Numbered from the stretch's first letter, positions 31,395-40,490 are shown. The stretch: 64,000 nucleotides of DNA from Ktedonobacter sp. SOSP1-85 (GCF_016587415.1 NZ_BNJI01000001.1:3883501-3947500), one strand, 5' to 3'. The notes: a model not told the origin generated them from the letters alone. A program made the numbers and translations.

Positions 31395-32603
31395 TTGAAA
31401 GATAACGTACCATTGGTAGAATCAGACAAACTGGAGCATGACAAGCCTGGCTATCTTGGTCCTACACCCCCAGTGGGACAGTTGCCTCCCAAGGGAGAAC
31501 GGCTCTGGATTGAAAATTCTGAACAGCTTTTGCACGCGGTAGAACTACTTAAGCAATCACCTGTAGTGGCGATAGACGCGGAGTTTACACAGGTACGCTC
31601 TCTCTCTGCGGAGAGTAATAGCAGTACTGTTCCGCGCCTGGCGCTATTGCAACTGGCTATTGAGAAGCAATGCTTTGTCGTAGATACTCTCCGCCTGAAA
31701 GATCTCTCACTGTTGAATACAGTGGTGAGCGATCCTAATGTCATAGTTTTGCTGCATGGAGCGGGGGCTGATCTGCGGGTCATGGCCGAGCGAGGCGTGT
31801 TCGTGGCGCACTACTATGACCTGGAAGCAACCAGTCGCTCGGTCTTTGGGCAGCATGAGTCTTCGCTGGCAGCGATGCTCTGGCGGGCCTTTCATATGCG
31901 GCTGGATAAGAGCTTGCAGCGAACAGATTGGACGCGGCGTCCCTTGCCACCAGCTATGGTGGCCTACGCGGCGCGTGATGCCGAGGTGACATTGGCCCTG
32001 TATTCCTGGCTGGACCAGCACTTTCATACCGTTCTCCAGTTGCATGAATATCCTGGCCAGACGGAGCAGATGGCATCCTGGATCGAGCCTTTCCTGCGTG
32101 GGACCGCGCATACCTCGCCCGAGATGGCGGTAATGGAGGCCAGGGCCGAGGGAATCATTCGCAACAAGGCTCAGATCTATGCCGATTGTCGCTATGCCCT
32201 GGCAAATGTGACCCACCCTATTCGGCGCAACCGCCTGTTGCGCCTGGTCGCTGATCTCATGCTGACACGCATGGCGCCTGATATTCTGCCGCTGTTGCAG
32301 GCCTCGACCTCTGATGAGCGAGCTGGAAGCGCGCGTACACTGGGACGCCTGGGGATCAAGAGCGCGCTAGAGCCACTACGCCTTCTGCTGCAAGATCCAG
32401 TGCAAGACGTACGCAAAGCCGCAGCCAACGCCATTCGCAATCTGGATGAGCGCGATCCGCATCAGCAGCGAAACATGCCGACGCGCACAGCGGATGGTGC
32501 GCGCAGTTGGGTTATTGAGTCGAGTGAAAGCGAGCAGGCGAGCGCGAATGCTGGCGACGAGAACGACTGGAAGTCGCGCCTGCGCTCCATGATGGACGCC
32601 TAG
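31395..32603 (+). CDS. RNase D-like DEDDy exonuclease with C-terminal HEAT repeats
   Basis: Protein of 402 residues. Exonuclease domain about 38-215 with D61 and E63 (AIDAEFT), D126 (HGAGADL), Y191 and D195 (YAARDAEVTL), all catalytic residues of the DEDDy class. The HRDC domains of RNase D are missing; instead residues about 260-355 contain helical HEAT-like repeats (ERAGSARTLGRLGIKSALEPL, QDVRKAAANAIRNL). An acidic tail ends the protein. Starts at TTG 31395 with AGGTGG about 12 bases upstream, so the start is not certain. Likely a 3'-5' RNA exonuclease; partners or target unknown. Confidence 0.85.
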   Translation: MKDNVPLVESDKLEHDKPGYLGPTPPVGQLPPKGERLWIENSEQLLHAVELLKQSPVVAIDAEFTQVRSLSAESNSSTVPRLALLQLAIEKQCFVVDTLRLKDLSLLNTVVSDPNVIVLLHGAGADLRVMAERGVFVAHYYDLEATSRSVFGQHESSLAAMLWRAFHMRLDKSLQRTDWTRRPLPPAMVAYAARDAEVTLALYSWLDQHFHTVLQLHEYPGQTEQMASWIEPFLRGTAHTSPEMAVMEARAEGIIRNKAQIYADCRYALANVTHPIRRNRLLRLVADLMLTRMAPDILPLLQASTSDERAGSARTLGRLGIKSALEPLRLLLQDPVQDVRKAAANAIRNLDERDPHQQRNMPTRTADGARSWVIESSESEQASANAGDENDWKSRLRSMMDA

Positions 32604-32610
32604 TTTACAT

Positions 32611-32667
32611 GAAAAAGGGGTGTGGTGGTGGACTGGCCGAGCCAGTCCACCACCACACCCCTTTTTC
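32611..32667. terminator. 27-bp perfect hairpin between convergent genes
   Basis: Arms 32611-32637 and 32641-32667, apex GGC-CGA-GCC; A5 on the left and T5 on the right allow termination in both directions. Confidence 0.85.
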
Positions 32668-32678
32668 TATTACCCTAC

Positions 32679-33353
32679 TTAGGCGCGGCGTGGAAGACGC
32701 GTGCCAAGCCAGACAAGAAATAGGAGCCCGGAGAGAATACTGGCCTGTCGAAGGCGTGTCGCCCAGAGCACCTCTTGCTCCGGGTCGCCCTCGCCCAGGC
32801 GTAGCAGGCGCACAACTTTTAGCGAGACGGGATAAGCAACCTCTCCATTGGAAGAAGATGCATGAGAAGAAAGAATGATGAGATCGTCCGTCTGTGGGTG
32901 AGTTGAGGCTGGCTGCTGCTCCTGGTGCTGGCGAAGTTGCTCGGCGAGTGCGATAAAAAACTGTTGTGTAAGCAACTTGGCCGCTCCACGTGTGACGAGC
33001 GGGGGAACGAGTTGCCCGAAGGTAATATTGCCTTTGTAGGCCAAAACGGTGTTCCCATGGCGCTCATTCAGATGAAGCGTCCCTTCACCACTGATGGCGT
33101 TGGTCGTTTCGGTCCCCTCCAGGGTAAAGTGACAGTAGTAGGGAGCGTGCCGGTCGGTAATCGTGAGCTGTCCTGTATACGTTCCCGCGAGTGGCGCCTG
33201 CTGAATGCTGAGCGAGACAGCATAGGTCTCCTTCCCTCGCTCCTCAATCTGAGTCAATCCGGGAAGGGCGTGTCGCAGGACGGCTTTGTCTGTTAAGCAC
33301 TGCCACACCTCTTCTGGTGATGCTTGCAGTGTGTACGTGCCCTCAATATTCAT
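32679..33353 (-). CDS. CoxG/SRPBCC-family protein with C-terminal membrane anchor
   Basis: Protein of 224 residues. SRPBCC (carbon-monoxide-dehydrogenase subunit G type) fold from residue 1: IEGTYTLQASPEEVWQCLTDKAVLRHALPG, then a beta grip to about 145. A linker and one hydrophobic segment near the C-terminus (ASILSGLLFLVWLGTRL) anchor it. CoxG recruits CO dehydrogenase to the membrane, but no cox genes are in the window, so the partner is unknown. ATG 33353 is chosen because the fold starts there. Confidence 0.8.
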   Translation of the reverse strand: MNIEGTYTLQASPEEVWQCLTDKAVLRHALPGLTQIEERGKETYAVSLSIQQAPLAGTYTGQLTITDRHAPYYCHFTLEGTETTNAISGEGTLHLNERHGNTVLAYKGNITFGQLVPPLVTRGAAKLLTQQFFIALAEQLRQHQEQQPASTHPQTDDLIILSSHASSSNGEVAYPVSLKVVRLLRLGEGDPEQEVLWATRLRQASILSGLLFLVWLGTRLPRRA

Positions 33354-33675
33354 AAGCCCTGGGTGGCAAAAATCCGTCTGCCTGCTGGCGACGGAAGGAG
33401 CCACCCGCTCCTTTCCTTGTTCGTAGTTCTAGCCATCACTCTGTTCAATGAGGAACAGTAGCAATGACCGATGCCTTGTCCTACAAGGGGTGAGTGTGTG
33501 ATAATGCCCTTTTTTCGCGCTTGATGAGTGCGCTATCTAGCATGTAGATACTACTAAAGTTAATAATGACATTATAGGGGAGATGCGAAGATGTCGCAAC
33601 CGCACAGCCAGAGAGACCAGGGCTTCTCGCTCTCCTATGGTGCTTGCCTTAGTTCTCTGCGCGAGCTTGTAGAAT

Positions 33676-33730
33676 AAGGGGTATGTGTGCGTAAAAACGG
33701 CTTTGCCGTTTTTACGCACACATACCCCTT
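33676..33730. repeat. 26-bp perfect hairpin between divergent genes
   Basis: Arms 33676-33701 and 33705-33730, apex GGC-TTT-GCC, followed by TGAGCGCCGTAGGCGCGAAG (33735-33754). It lies between divergent coxG-like and rplI genes in a 514-bp gap. The rplI promoter probably uses GTATACT near 33791 to its right. Confidence 0.8.
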
Positions 33731-33867
33731 CCCCTGAGCGCCGTAGGCGCGAAGGCTCTACTCGTAATGCTTGCGTTCGTCTAGCACAGGGTGTATACTA
33801 CTGCGGTATAAATGCGTGAGGAGGTAGTCGGGTCTTTGCCCCACCTCTGTAAGGAGCTTGAACAGCA

Positions 33868-34323
33868 ATGAAAGTAATTCTTTTAAAAGATGTACAGGGT
33901 CTGGGAAAGGCCGGCGACCTGAAAGAGGTCGCGAACGGATATGCTCGCAACTATCTCTTGCCCCAGCAGGTAGCGGCTGCGGCGACTCCCAGCCTGCTCT
34001 CAAACCGTACACAGCGTATCGCCGCTGAGAAGCGCAAGCAGGAAAAGTTGGAAGAGACGAATCGCCAGCTTGCCGAGCGCCTGGGCCAGGTCTCGCTCAC
34101 CTTTAAGGCGCGAGTTGGTACGCAGGGTCGCCTCTATGGCTCGATTACAAGCCAGGATATTGCCGCCGCGTTGCGCGATGCTGAGAAGCTGACCGTAGAT
34201 CGCCGCACTATCGAGCTTGCCGAGCCTATTCGTGCCCTGGGCACTTTCCAGGTCCCCGTCAAAATTGCTCCTCAGCTGGAGCCTAAATTGACGGTGAGTG
34301 TCGTGGACGAGGCCGCCAAGTAA
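33868..34323 (+). CDS. rplI: 50S ribosomal protein L9
   Basis: Protein of 151 residues. N-domain MKVILLKDVQGLGKAGDLKEV and GYARNYLLPQ, the long connecting helix (about 40-75), and a C-domain with TKARVGTQGRLYGSIT-type sequence. AAGGAG before the ATG. Stands alone, not with rpsF-ssb-rpsR as in many bacteria. Confidence 0.97.
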   Translation: MKVILLKDVQGLGKAGDLKEVANGYARNYLLPQQVAAAATPSLLSNRTQRIAAEKRKQEKLEETNRQLAERLGQVSLTFKARVGTQGRLYGSITSQDIAAALRDAEKLTVDRRTIELAEPIRALGTFQVPVKIAPQLEPKLTVSVVDEAAK

Positions 34324-34346
34324 CTACCAGGAACTGCAAAGTCCAT

Positions 34347-34413
34347 GCTCCACGAGTAAGGAGAGAGCCCTGCCAGCCACCAGCTGGCAGGGCTCTCTCC
34401 TTACTCGTGGAGC
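34347..34413. terminator. 31-bp perfect hairpin between convergent genes
   Basis: Arms 34347-34377 and 34383-34413, loop CACCA. Ends two bases before the nnr stop. Confidence 0.85.
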
Positions 34414-34415
34414 GA

Positions 34416-36023
34416 TTATTTCCCCTCGTAGCGCTCTGTGATATCACTTCCTGGACGATATGCGTTATGCTTTATGTCGCGCATGACCCGGGGCAGATGG
34501 GGGAGCAGGTCAGAGGCTAATAAACCCGCATTACCCAGTTCCGCGCTGACACGCTCGCCCGCGCAGCTGTGGATGTAGACCGCCAGGCTGGCAGCATCAA
34601 AGGGGTCGAGCCCTTGGGCCAGGAAGCCTGTGACGATTCCCGCCAGGACATCACCGGTGCCAGCAGTCGCCAGGGCGGCGTTCGCCTTCCAGTTCAGGCG
34701 TACCCTGCCATCGGGATGGGCGATGATCGTGCAGGCCCCTTTCAGCACAAGCGTTACCTGCCACTCCTGAGCCTTCTCCCTCGCCAGCGCCAGGCGATCA
34801 ATCGAGCCACCTGAGACCTTTTGCCCTTTGCAGAGGCGGCTCATTTCACCTGGATGGGGCGTGATGATTGTGCCCTCAGGGAGGAAGGTCCACCAGTGCT
34901 CCAGGGCTGAAAGGTTGTTGAGTCCATCAGCGTCGATCACGAGGTGGGGACGCTTCTCCGTCGGTTCTGAGCGCAAGTATTCCAGGACTTGCAGAATTGT
35001 CTCGCGGGTCTCAGGCGATTGTCCCAGGCCTGGACCCATAAGCAGGGCGCGATAACCCGGCAGGTGGTCGCTTAGAGCCTGGGCGCGCTCGTGCGTCTTG
35101 CCGCGATTGAGTTCGCTGGTGGGACCCTCGGGCAGGATGGCAAAGGTGGCTTCATGGAGAGAACTGGCATAGATGGGAAGGGTTTTCTCAGTCACGGCCA
35201 GCGTAATCAAACCAGCGCCCACACGCCCGGAGGCACTACCAGCCAGGTAGGCGGAGCCTGGATAGGCTGCCGAGCCACAGAAGAGCATGACCTTGCCAAA
35301 GGTGCCCTTATTGCTATTAAGGGGCCTGTGAGGAAGGTAGGAGCGGCAGAAACCCTGATTAAGCATCTCCGTCTGGAGATGGCTCTCTAAGTCAGTAGGG
35401 AGCCCAATAGAGCCCACATGCAGCTCACCGATATACTCGCGGGCCGGAAAGAAGAAGAAGCCCTGTTTAGGACAGGCGAGCGTGATAGTCATATCGGCCT
35501 TGAGCGTTCCAGGATCGACCTCGCCGGTATCGGCATTGACCCCAGTGGGCAGGTCGATGGCGACAATTCGCAGTTCTGGGCGTTGCTCACCTTCACGTTT
35601 TACGCGCTCAAGCAAGGCGCGCATATCATCGCTCAAGGGACGAGAGGTACCTGTGCCCAGCAACGCATCAACCACATAATCCGCGCTCTGGAGCACAGAT
35701 TCTAGCTCTTCGCTGGTATGATGTTCATCGATATCCTGCCCTCGCACGGTTAATTTGTGTTGCTTCCAGGCGTAATGGCTGACCAACGCGCCTGCTTTGA
35801 TCAGGTGTTCAGCCATGACCATACCATCACCACCATTATTGCCGGGTCCGATCAGGAAGAGAACTTCGAGGTCGTTGATTGAATGGTGCGGAAGGAGTTG
35901 CGCCATGAAGATGTCTGCGGCGCTATTGCCTGCATGCTGCATAAGGATAGGGGATGTCAGACCGTGCTGGCGTTCTGCCTGAGCTTCCAGTTCTCTCATC
36001 TCCTCGATGGTAACGATATGCAT
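34416..36023 (-). CDS. nnr: Bifunctional NAD(P)H-hydrate epimerase / ADP-dependent dehydratase
   Basis: Protein of 535 residues. Epimerase (YjeF_N) about 1-220: LIGPGNNGGDGMVMAEHL and VDALLGTG. Dehydratase (YjeF_C) about 235-515: MGPGLGQSPET, IITPHPGEMSRL, VLKGACT and AGTGDVLAGIVTGFL (ADP/catalytic loop). Repairs hydrated NAD(P)H. The fused form is the usual bacterial arrangement. GGAGGG precedes the ATG. Confidence 0.95.
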   Translation of the reverse strand: MHIVTIEEMRELEAQAERQHGLTSPILMQHAGNSAADIFMAQLLPHHSINDLEVLFLIGPGNNGGDGMVMAEHLIKAGALVSHYAWKQHKLTVRGQDIDEHHTSEELESVLQSADYVVDALLGTGTSRPLSDDMRALLERVKREGEQRPELRIVAIDLPTGVNADTGEVDPGTLKADMTITLACPKQGFFFFPAREYIGELHVGSIGLPTDLESHLQTEMLNQGFCRSYLPHRPLNSNKGTFGKVMLFCGSAAYPGSAYLAGSASGRVGAGLITLAVTEKTLPIYASSLHEATFAILPEGPTSELNRGKTHERAQALSDHLPGYRALLMGPGLGQSPETRETILQVLEYLRSEPTEKRPHLVIDADGLNNLSALEHWWTFLPEGTIITPHPGEMSRLCKGQKVSGGSIDRLALAREKAQEWQVTLVLKGACTIIAHPDGRVRLNWKANAALATAGTGDVLAGIVTGFLAQGLDPFDAASLAVYIHSCAGERVSAELGNAGLLASDLLPHLPRVMRDIKHNAYRPGSDITERYEGK

Positions 36024-36253
36024 GACGGCCCTCCAAGCCTTCGAAATGTGTGAATGTGTAGATTGCTCTGTCCGCTATATACAATATTTATTGTAATGGG
36101 TCTGCTTCAATCCTGGAGCATCCCTGCCTTGCTGCCCCCGCTTTCTTTGCCGCGCACCGGCGCTAAGCAGTGGCGCCTATGTATATTTAAGCATATTTGG
36201 CACGCTAAATGTGCATGTTTTTGCGTGATGCCTCGCGCCTGCGGCGCTCAGGG

Positions 36254-36306
36254 GTAAGGGGGTGTGGGTGGAAAACAGCTTTGCCGTTCCGCCCACACCC
36301 CCTTAC
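36254..36306. repeat. Long hairpin between divergent genes
   Basis: Outer 15-bp perfect stem (36254-36268 and 36292-36306) with an imperfect inner part. Preceded by CTCGCGCCTGCGGCGCTCAG (36232-36251). Divergent nnr and zinc-ribbon genes flank it. A TATAAT (36368-36373) further right is the likely -10 of the zinc-ribbon gene. Confidence 0.75.
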
Positions 36307-36446
36307 ATATCATTCACAAGCCCTGGGTCTGGCACTTTTACTCGTTTCCTTCAGCGACAAATGTTGATATAATAGGTGTTACACAAATTTGGCTCCTGGC
36401 CTGAAGGACCAGGGAAAGTATTAATTGCTTTGGGAGGTTCCTTGTA

Positions 36447-37280
36447 GTGCAATGTAATCGTTGTGGGGCTACATTGTCCCCAGGCGTGCCAACCTGTCCT
36501 TATTGTGCCAATCCAACACCTTATAACGCGGGCTCTTCTCCTCAGAACGCCTACACATCACCATCACCGTCAAACTCATATGGACAGCCGCCGTACGCTC
36601 CGCCTCCGCAGGTTCCATACGGACAGCCGCCGTACGCTCCGCCTCCGCAGGTTCCATACGGACAGCCAATCATGGCGCAGCCGCGGAAACAATCAGGATG
36701 CGCCATCGCGGCAATTATCGTACTCGTCGTGCTGCTCGTTCTCACATGTGGCATTAGTGGAATCTATATTGCTGTCCAGAATAACAAAACTGCAACTATG
36801 AATCAGGACGCCACGGCGACAGCAGACGATGCCACAGCAACAGCATACGCGGTGCAACTCACACCTACGCCATATCCACCCTATACCGAAAGCGAATCAC
36901 CTTCGAGGGCTACCTTCTCCGAGGCTGCGCAGCAAGTGATTCCTACCGCGCAACTGGCAAATGAAGTTGATAGTCAGTACCGACCAGTCACGCTGCAATC
37001 GAAGTTCCAGAGCAGCCAGACGATCTATCTGTCCTACAAATGGGCACAAGGAAGCACTGGCTATGTCCAAACCCGCTGGTATGTCAATGGCGAAATGAAA
37101 GATAAAGCCATGTCCAAGTATATTAATCAATATGCTGATGGTTATGGATATTTCTCGGATAGTTTTTCTACCTATGACATCACTTTTCAAGGAACTGTAG
37201 AAGTTTTTTGGTGCCAGGATGCTGGCTGCACGCATGGCGGACTCGCGTGGGCGCGCCCATTTAGCGTGACCGCCAGCTAA
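36447..37280 (+). CDS. Zinc-ribbon, proline-rich, single-TM protein
   Basis: Protein of 277 residues. N-terminal zinc ribbon C3-x2-C6 and C17-x2-C20; proline/tyrosine linker with two exact repeats of GQPPYAPPPQVPY coded by a 39-bp tandem repeat (36582-36659); one TM at about 85-108 (IAAIIVLVVLLVLTCGISGIYIAV); an extracytoplasmic C-terminal domain of about 140 residues resembling a beta sandwich (YLSYKWAQGSTGYVQTRWYVNG). GTG start with GGGAGG 9 bases upstream. Same layout as the proteins at 59580 and 61507. Function unknown. Confidence 0.75.
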   Translation: MQCNRCGATLSPGVPTCPYCANPTPYNAGSSPQNAYTSPSPSNSYGQPPYAPPPQVPYGQPPYAPPPQVPYGQPIMAQPRKQSGCAIAAIIVLVVLLVLTCGISGIYIAVQNNKTATMNQDATATADDATATAYAVQLTPTPYPPYTESESPSRATFSEAAQQVIPTAQLANEVDSQYRPVTLQSKFQSSQTIYLSYKWAQGSTGYVQTRWYVNGEMKDKAMSKYINQYADGYGYFSDSFSTYDITFQGTVEVFWCQDAGCTHGGLAWARPFSVTAS

Positions 37281-37299
37281 CCAGGATAAAATGCTTTCC

Positions 37300-37339
37300 A
37301 TAACCGATATCTGGCAATGCCCGATGTCGGTTATTTTTG
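37300..37339 (+). terminator. Intrinsic terminator
   Basis: ATAACCGATATC (37300-37311) pairs with GATGTCGGTTAT (37323-37334), followed by TTTTTG. Twenty bases after the zinc-ribbon gene. Confidence 0.85.
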
Positions 37340-37525
37340 TACCTTTTTATGGGGTGGTAAAGACTCTTGGAATAGCCTGCCAGGAGGGTTGATAGGTTTT
37401 CTATATCGGGATAAATTTGACACCTTGCTGGATATATTATTCTGGTTTTAGCTGGATATATATGGATAGAATTGGCTTGGTGTGACAAAGGAGATAGGCT
37501 TGTGGGGCCTGTTGGGTAGAGTATG

Positions 37526-37563
37526 TTGGATTACCTATTTGATAGCTGCTATACTGGCGCATA
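37526..37563 (+). promoter_or_regulatory. Promoter of a leaderless gene
   Basis: TTGGAT (37526-37531), 18 bases, TATACT (37550-37555), then only 7 bases to the ATG at 37563. There is no ribosome site, so the transcript should begin at the start codon. Confidence 0.6.
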
Positions 37564-38600
37564 TGAAACTTGCTTTAAAGATTACTCCACAACGGAGCAC
37601 ACAATACATGCACCTGGCGGACACCCTGGCCCTGCCAGAATTGCTGGTCAGCCCCCTACGGACTGAGATGGTCGCGGCGCAGCGCATAGAGCTGGCCGGA
37701 CAGGGGTATGTTCTGGTCGAGCTGAACGCCGGGACGACGCTGACACCCTGGCACCTGGATATACTAGGGCGCCTGGGGGCTACAAGCGAGATCTATGAAT
37801 ATTTTGAGCGTATTGGGGATGTGGAGGGGCCATTGCTGCGCCCACTTGCCTCACCCTACACGCCTTTTGTTCCTCACGAAATCGCGGAGGCGCGGCGTTA
37901 CAGAGGCAAAACTAACGAACTCTTTACCCAGGTTTTGCTCAATGTAGCCGTCTTCTCTGGCGCGTATGCGATGCAGAGCACTGAGCGTCTGCGCATACTT
38001 GATCCCCTGGCGGGTGGTGCCACCACCCTCTTTCTCGCCCTGGCCGCGGGCTATGACGCCTTTGGCATCGAGCTACAGCGGCAGGATGTCGAGACCACTG
38101 CGGGCTATGTACGCCAGTACCTGACCGGTGAGGGGATTCCCTTTAAGGAGACGGATGAGCGGGGGCGTAAGGCGGGACGGCGCTACCAGTTCGAGATTGG
38201 TCGCAAGGGGCAGAAGGTTACCAGAGCCAATGCAGATAGTACGCGGGCATTTGTGCTCGCGCATGGGGACGCGGGAGACGCACTCGCGCACATGCGTGAG
38301 ATTCCAGGCGGACCCCGTATGCATGCCATTGTAGGCGATCTGCCATATGGCATCCAGCACTTTGGTGAACTCTCCGATCTCTTGCAGAGGGCGCTCCCCA
38401 CCTGGGAGCAGATGCTGCTTCCGGGTGGAACACTTGCCCTGGCCTGGAACGCAACGCGTATTGAACGCACTGAAATGGTTGAGCTTATAAGCCGTGCGAC
38501 GGACCTGCATGTCCTGGACGAACCGCCCTATACGCAACTGGTGCATGCCGTCGATCGTGTGATTAAGCGACGCGATATCCTGGTTGCCATCGCAGACTAA
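37563..38600 (+). CDS. Trm11-like SAM-dependent RNA methyltransferase
   Basis: Protein of 345 residues. N-terminal part (about 1-105) is probably an RNA-binding domain; the methyltransferase part has the SAM-binding ILDPLAGGATTLFLALAAGYDAFGIELQ and the catalytic GDLPYGIQ, corresponding to the (N/D)PPY motif of amino-N-methyltransferases. Trm11-like enzymes methylate guanosine N2 in tRNA; target here is inferred. ATG 37563 chosen because the promoter ends directly before it; the longer frame from 37482 would run through the promoter. Confidence 0.75.
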   Translation: MKLALKITPQRSTQYMHLADTLALPELLVSPLRTEMVAAQRIELAGQGYVLVELNAGTTLTPWHLDILGRLGATSEIYEYFERIGDVEGPLLRPLASPYTPFVPHEIAEARRYRGKTNELFTQVLLNVAVFSGAYAMQSTERLRILDPLAGGATTLFLALAAGYDAFGIELQRQDVETTAGYVRQYLTGEGIPFKETDERGRKAGRRYQFEIGRKGQKVTRANADSTRAFVLAHGDAGDALAHMREIPGGPRMHAIVGDLPYGIQHFGELSDLLQRALPTWEQMLLPGGTLALAWNATRIERTEMVELISRATDLHVLDEPPYTQLVHAVDRVIKRRDILVAIAD

Positions 38601-38632
38601 CCAACGTTTTCAGGACGTCCACCACATCCTAT

Positions 38633-38726
38633 CTGGGAAGGGCCTTCACGCCTGCGGCGCTCACGGATAAGGTATGTAGTGGCTGGCTGGGAAGGGCCTT
38701 CACGCCTGCGGCGCTCACGGGTAAGG
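38633..38726. repeat. Direct repeat with GCGCC-type flank
   Basis: A 40-base unit beginning CTGGGAAGGGCCTTCACGCC occurs at 38633-38672 and 38687-38726 (period 54). Each includes CACGCCTGCGGCGCTCACGG, the flank motif of the long hairpins, but only the second is followed by an intact hairpin. Confidence 0.85.
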
Positions 38727-38775
38727 GGATGTGGGTGAAAAACGGCAAAGCCGTTTTTCACCCACATCCCCTTAC
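38721..38775. repeat. 26-bp perfect hairpin
   Basis: Arms 38721-38746 and 38750-38775, apex GGC-AAA-GCC. A second short hairpin (CTCGGCTCGC / GCGAGCCGAG, 38778-38800) follows at once. Lies between codirectional methyltransferase and pgsA genes; the gap to 38999 shows no gene. Confidence 0.85.
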
Positions 38776-38999
38776 TCCTCGGCTCGCGTAGCGAGCCGAG
38801 GTAAGAACTGGAAAATCCGGCCAGAAACTCTGGCAAAGATGCGCAGCATGGACAAAGTAGCTTATAATGAGGGGAGAATCTCACATTTTTTAATCTTCCC
38901 ATTATAAAAGCTTAATGTTTCGAAGCTTAATGTTTCCTATAGCAGAGCGGTTCCAGGGAAACGAGCATAAATTGAAGAAGCTAGTTATTGAGGTGCTTA

Positions 39000-39632
39000 A
39001 TGCGTAATGTCCCGAATATCCTGAGTATCAGTCGCCTGATCTCAACGGTTATTGTGTTTATATTGGTTCTGGTCAATCAACCGTGGGCGTACCTGGTCGC
39101 GACCGTGCTGTTTGCGCTTTCGGCGGTGACTGATTATTTGGATGGTTACCTGGCCCGGCGCTATAATCTGGTCTCGCCGCTGGGCGTCTTTCTGGATTTG
39201 ACTGCCGATAAAGTCTTTGTCGTGTCCATTCTTATTGCGATGATAGAGGTGCACCTGGTCTCTTCCTGGATCGTATTTATCATCGTGACGCGCGAGTTTA
39301 TGGTATCTGGTTTACGTTCGGTTGCGGCCGCGCGGGGCAAGGTGATTCCCGCGGGCAAATGGGGCAAGCAAAAGACCTTTATTACCCTGATCGCTATCGG
39401 AGTCGTCCTGCTCGCGAAGGGACTGGGGGCACATCTGTTGTCGCTCTTTCCCTGGCAGGTGGCCTTCAACAGTCAGACCCTGGTCTTCAATGAACTCCTG
39501 CTCTTTATTGGAGATATCTTCCTGATTGTTGCCACCATCTGGACCATCTTCTCTGGGATTGAATATACTGTTGGCGCGATACCCATCTTCCGCGAGGAGA
39601 TTAAAGAAGAGAAGCAGAACAGCACCATCTAG
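39000..39632 (+). CDS. pgsA: CDP-diacylglycerol--glycerol-3-phosphate 3-phosphatidyltransferase
   Basis: Protein of 210 residues. CDP-alcohol phosphotransferase signature D-x2-D-G-x2-A-R-x8-G-x3-D-x3-D is complete in DYLDGYLARRYNL...GVFLDLTAD. Six hydrophobic segments. Makes phosphatidylglycerophosphate at the membrane. ATG 39000 with GAGGTG just upstream. Convergent with plsY, another phospholipid gene. Confidence 0.94.
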   Translation: MRNVPNILSISRLISTVIVFILVLVNQPWAYLVATVLFALSAVTDYLDGYLARRYNLVSPLGVFLDLTADKVFVVSILIAMIEVHLVSSWIVFIIVTREFMVSGLRSVAAARGKVIPAGKWGKQKTFITLIAIGVVLLAKGLGAHLLSLFPWQVAFNSQTLVFNELLLFIGDIFLIVATIWTIFSGIEYTVGAIPIFREEIKEEKQNSTI

Positions 39633-39677
39633 CCTTATTCCCCTGGCAGTTCTTCTCAGTTCGCAAGCTCACCTTTA

Positions 39678-39741
39678 GGTTAAGAAGTGGTGGCGTGGTG
39701 CGCGGGCATTTGCCCGCGCACCACGCCACCACTTCTTAACC
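39678..39741. terminator. 31-bp perfect hairpin between convergent pgsA and plsY
   Basis: Arms 39678-39708 and 39711-39741, loop of two bases. No T-run. Confidence 0.8.
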
Positions 39742-39745
39742 ACTA

Positions 39746-39773
39746 TGATATGTAGACGCGTGCTTTAGCAGCG
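39746..39773. repeat. Half copy of the ACGCGTCTACATAT palindrome
   Basis: TGATATGTAGACGCGTGCTT and the next eight bases match the right arm of the full palindrome at 12466-12552, but there is no left arm here. Confidence 0.8.
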
Positions 39774-39780
39774 CAGTCCC

Positions 39781-40458
39781 CTAGTTTGTGTTTGGCGTCG
39801 TATCGACTTTCTGGCCCAGCTTGCGCTCAGTGCCAGAGAGCAGGCGTTTGATATTGTCGGCATGGAAGATGAGGACCAGGGCGGGGGAAATAATCAGGAA
39901 GAGCAATTGCTGGATCGTCACGTGAGCGAAGATGTGAGGGTTGCCCTGACTGATCAGGAAAAAGATGATGCCACAAATAATGGTGCAGGCTGAACCTAGA
40001 ACTGAACCAAGTGAGACATAGCGTGAGAGAATGATCGTCCCCACTGTGACAATCAAGCATATGAGAAAGATGGTGGGAGAGATGACCAGAAGCGCGCCGC
40101 CACCGGTCAGCACACCGCGACCCCCCTTAAAACCAATGAATACGGGATAACAATGGCCGAGCAGGGCCAGGATGCCCGCGATAGCTGGTCCCCAGCCACC
40201 AGCGTTGAGGGCTGGGACCAGGAGAGCGAGCAGGGTGGGGCCAACTCCTTTAGACAGGTCTATCAGGAAAACGATGGCCGCTGGCCCGTTGCCAAGCGTG
40301 CGTTGAACGTTGGTTGCGCCGATTTTCTTGCTGCCATGATCGCGAATGTCAAAATCTTTCCCACGTAAGATTTTTCCCATCCAGTAACCGGTAGGAATTG
40401 AACCCCATAAGTAGGCAATAAGTGCGCTCAGGATCACTGAAATAATAATACCAGGCAT
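39781..40458 (-). CDS. plsY: Glycerol-3-phosphate acyltransferase PlsY
   Basis: Protein of 225 residues. PlsY motifs GSIPTGYWMGKIL, KKIGATNVQRTLG, GHCYPVFIGFKGGRGV and six to seven hydrophobic segments. Acylates glycerol-3-phosphate from acyl-phosphate at the inner membrane. GAGG upstream of the ATG. A degenerate half copy of a dispersed repeat (40491-40518) lies upstream. Confidence 0.94.
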   Translation of the reverse strand: MPGIIISVILSALIAYLWGSIPTGYWMGKILRGKDFDIRDHGSKKIGATNVQRTLGNGPAAIVFLIDLSKGVGPTLLALLVPALNAGGWGPAIAGILALLGHCYPVFIGFKGGRGVLTGGGALLVISPTIFLICLIVTVGTIILSRYVSLGSVLGSACTIICGIIFFLISQGNPHIFAHVTIQQLLFLIISPALVLIFHADNIKRLLSGTERKLGQKVDTTPNTN

Positions 40459-40490
40459 GAGAGCCTCCTCAAAATAGATAGCAGGTATTA

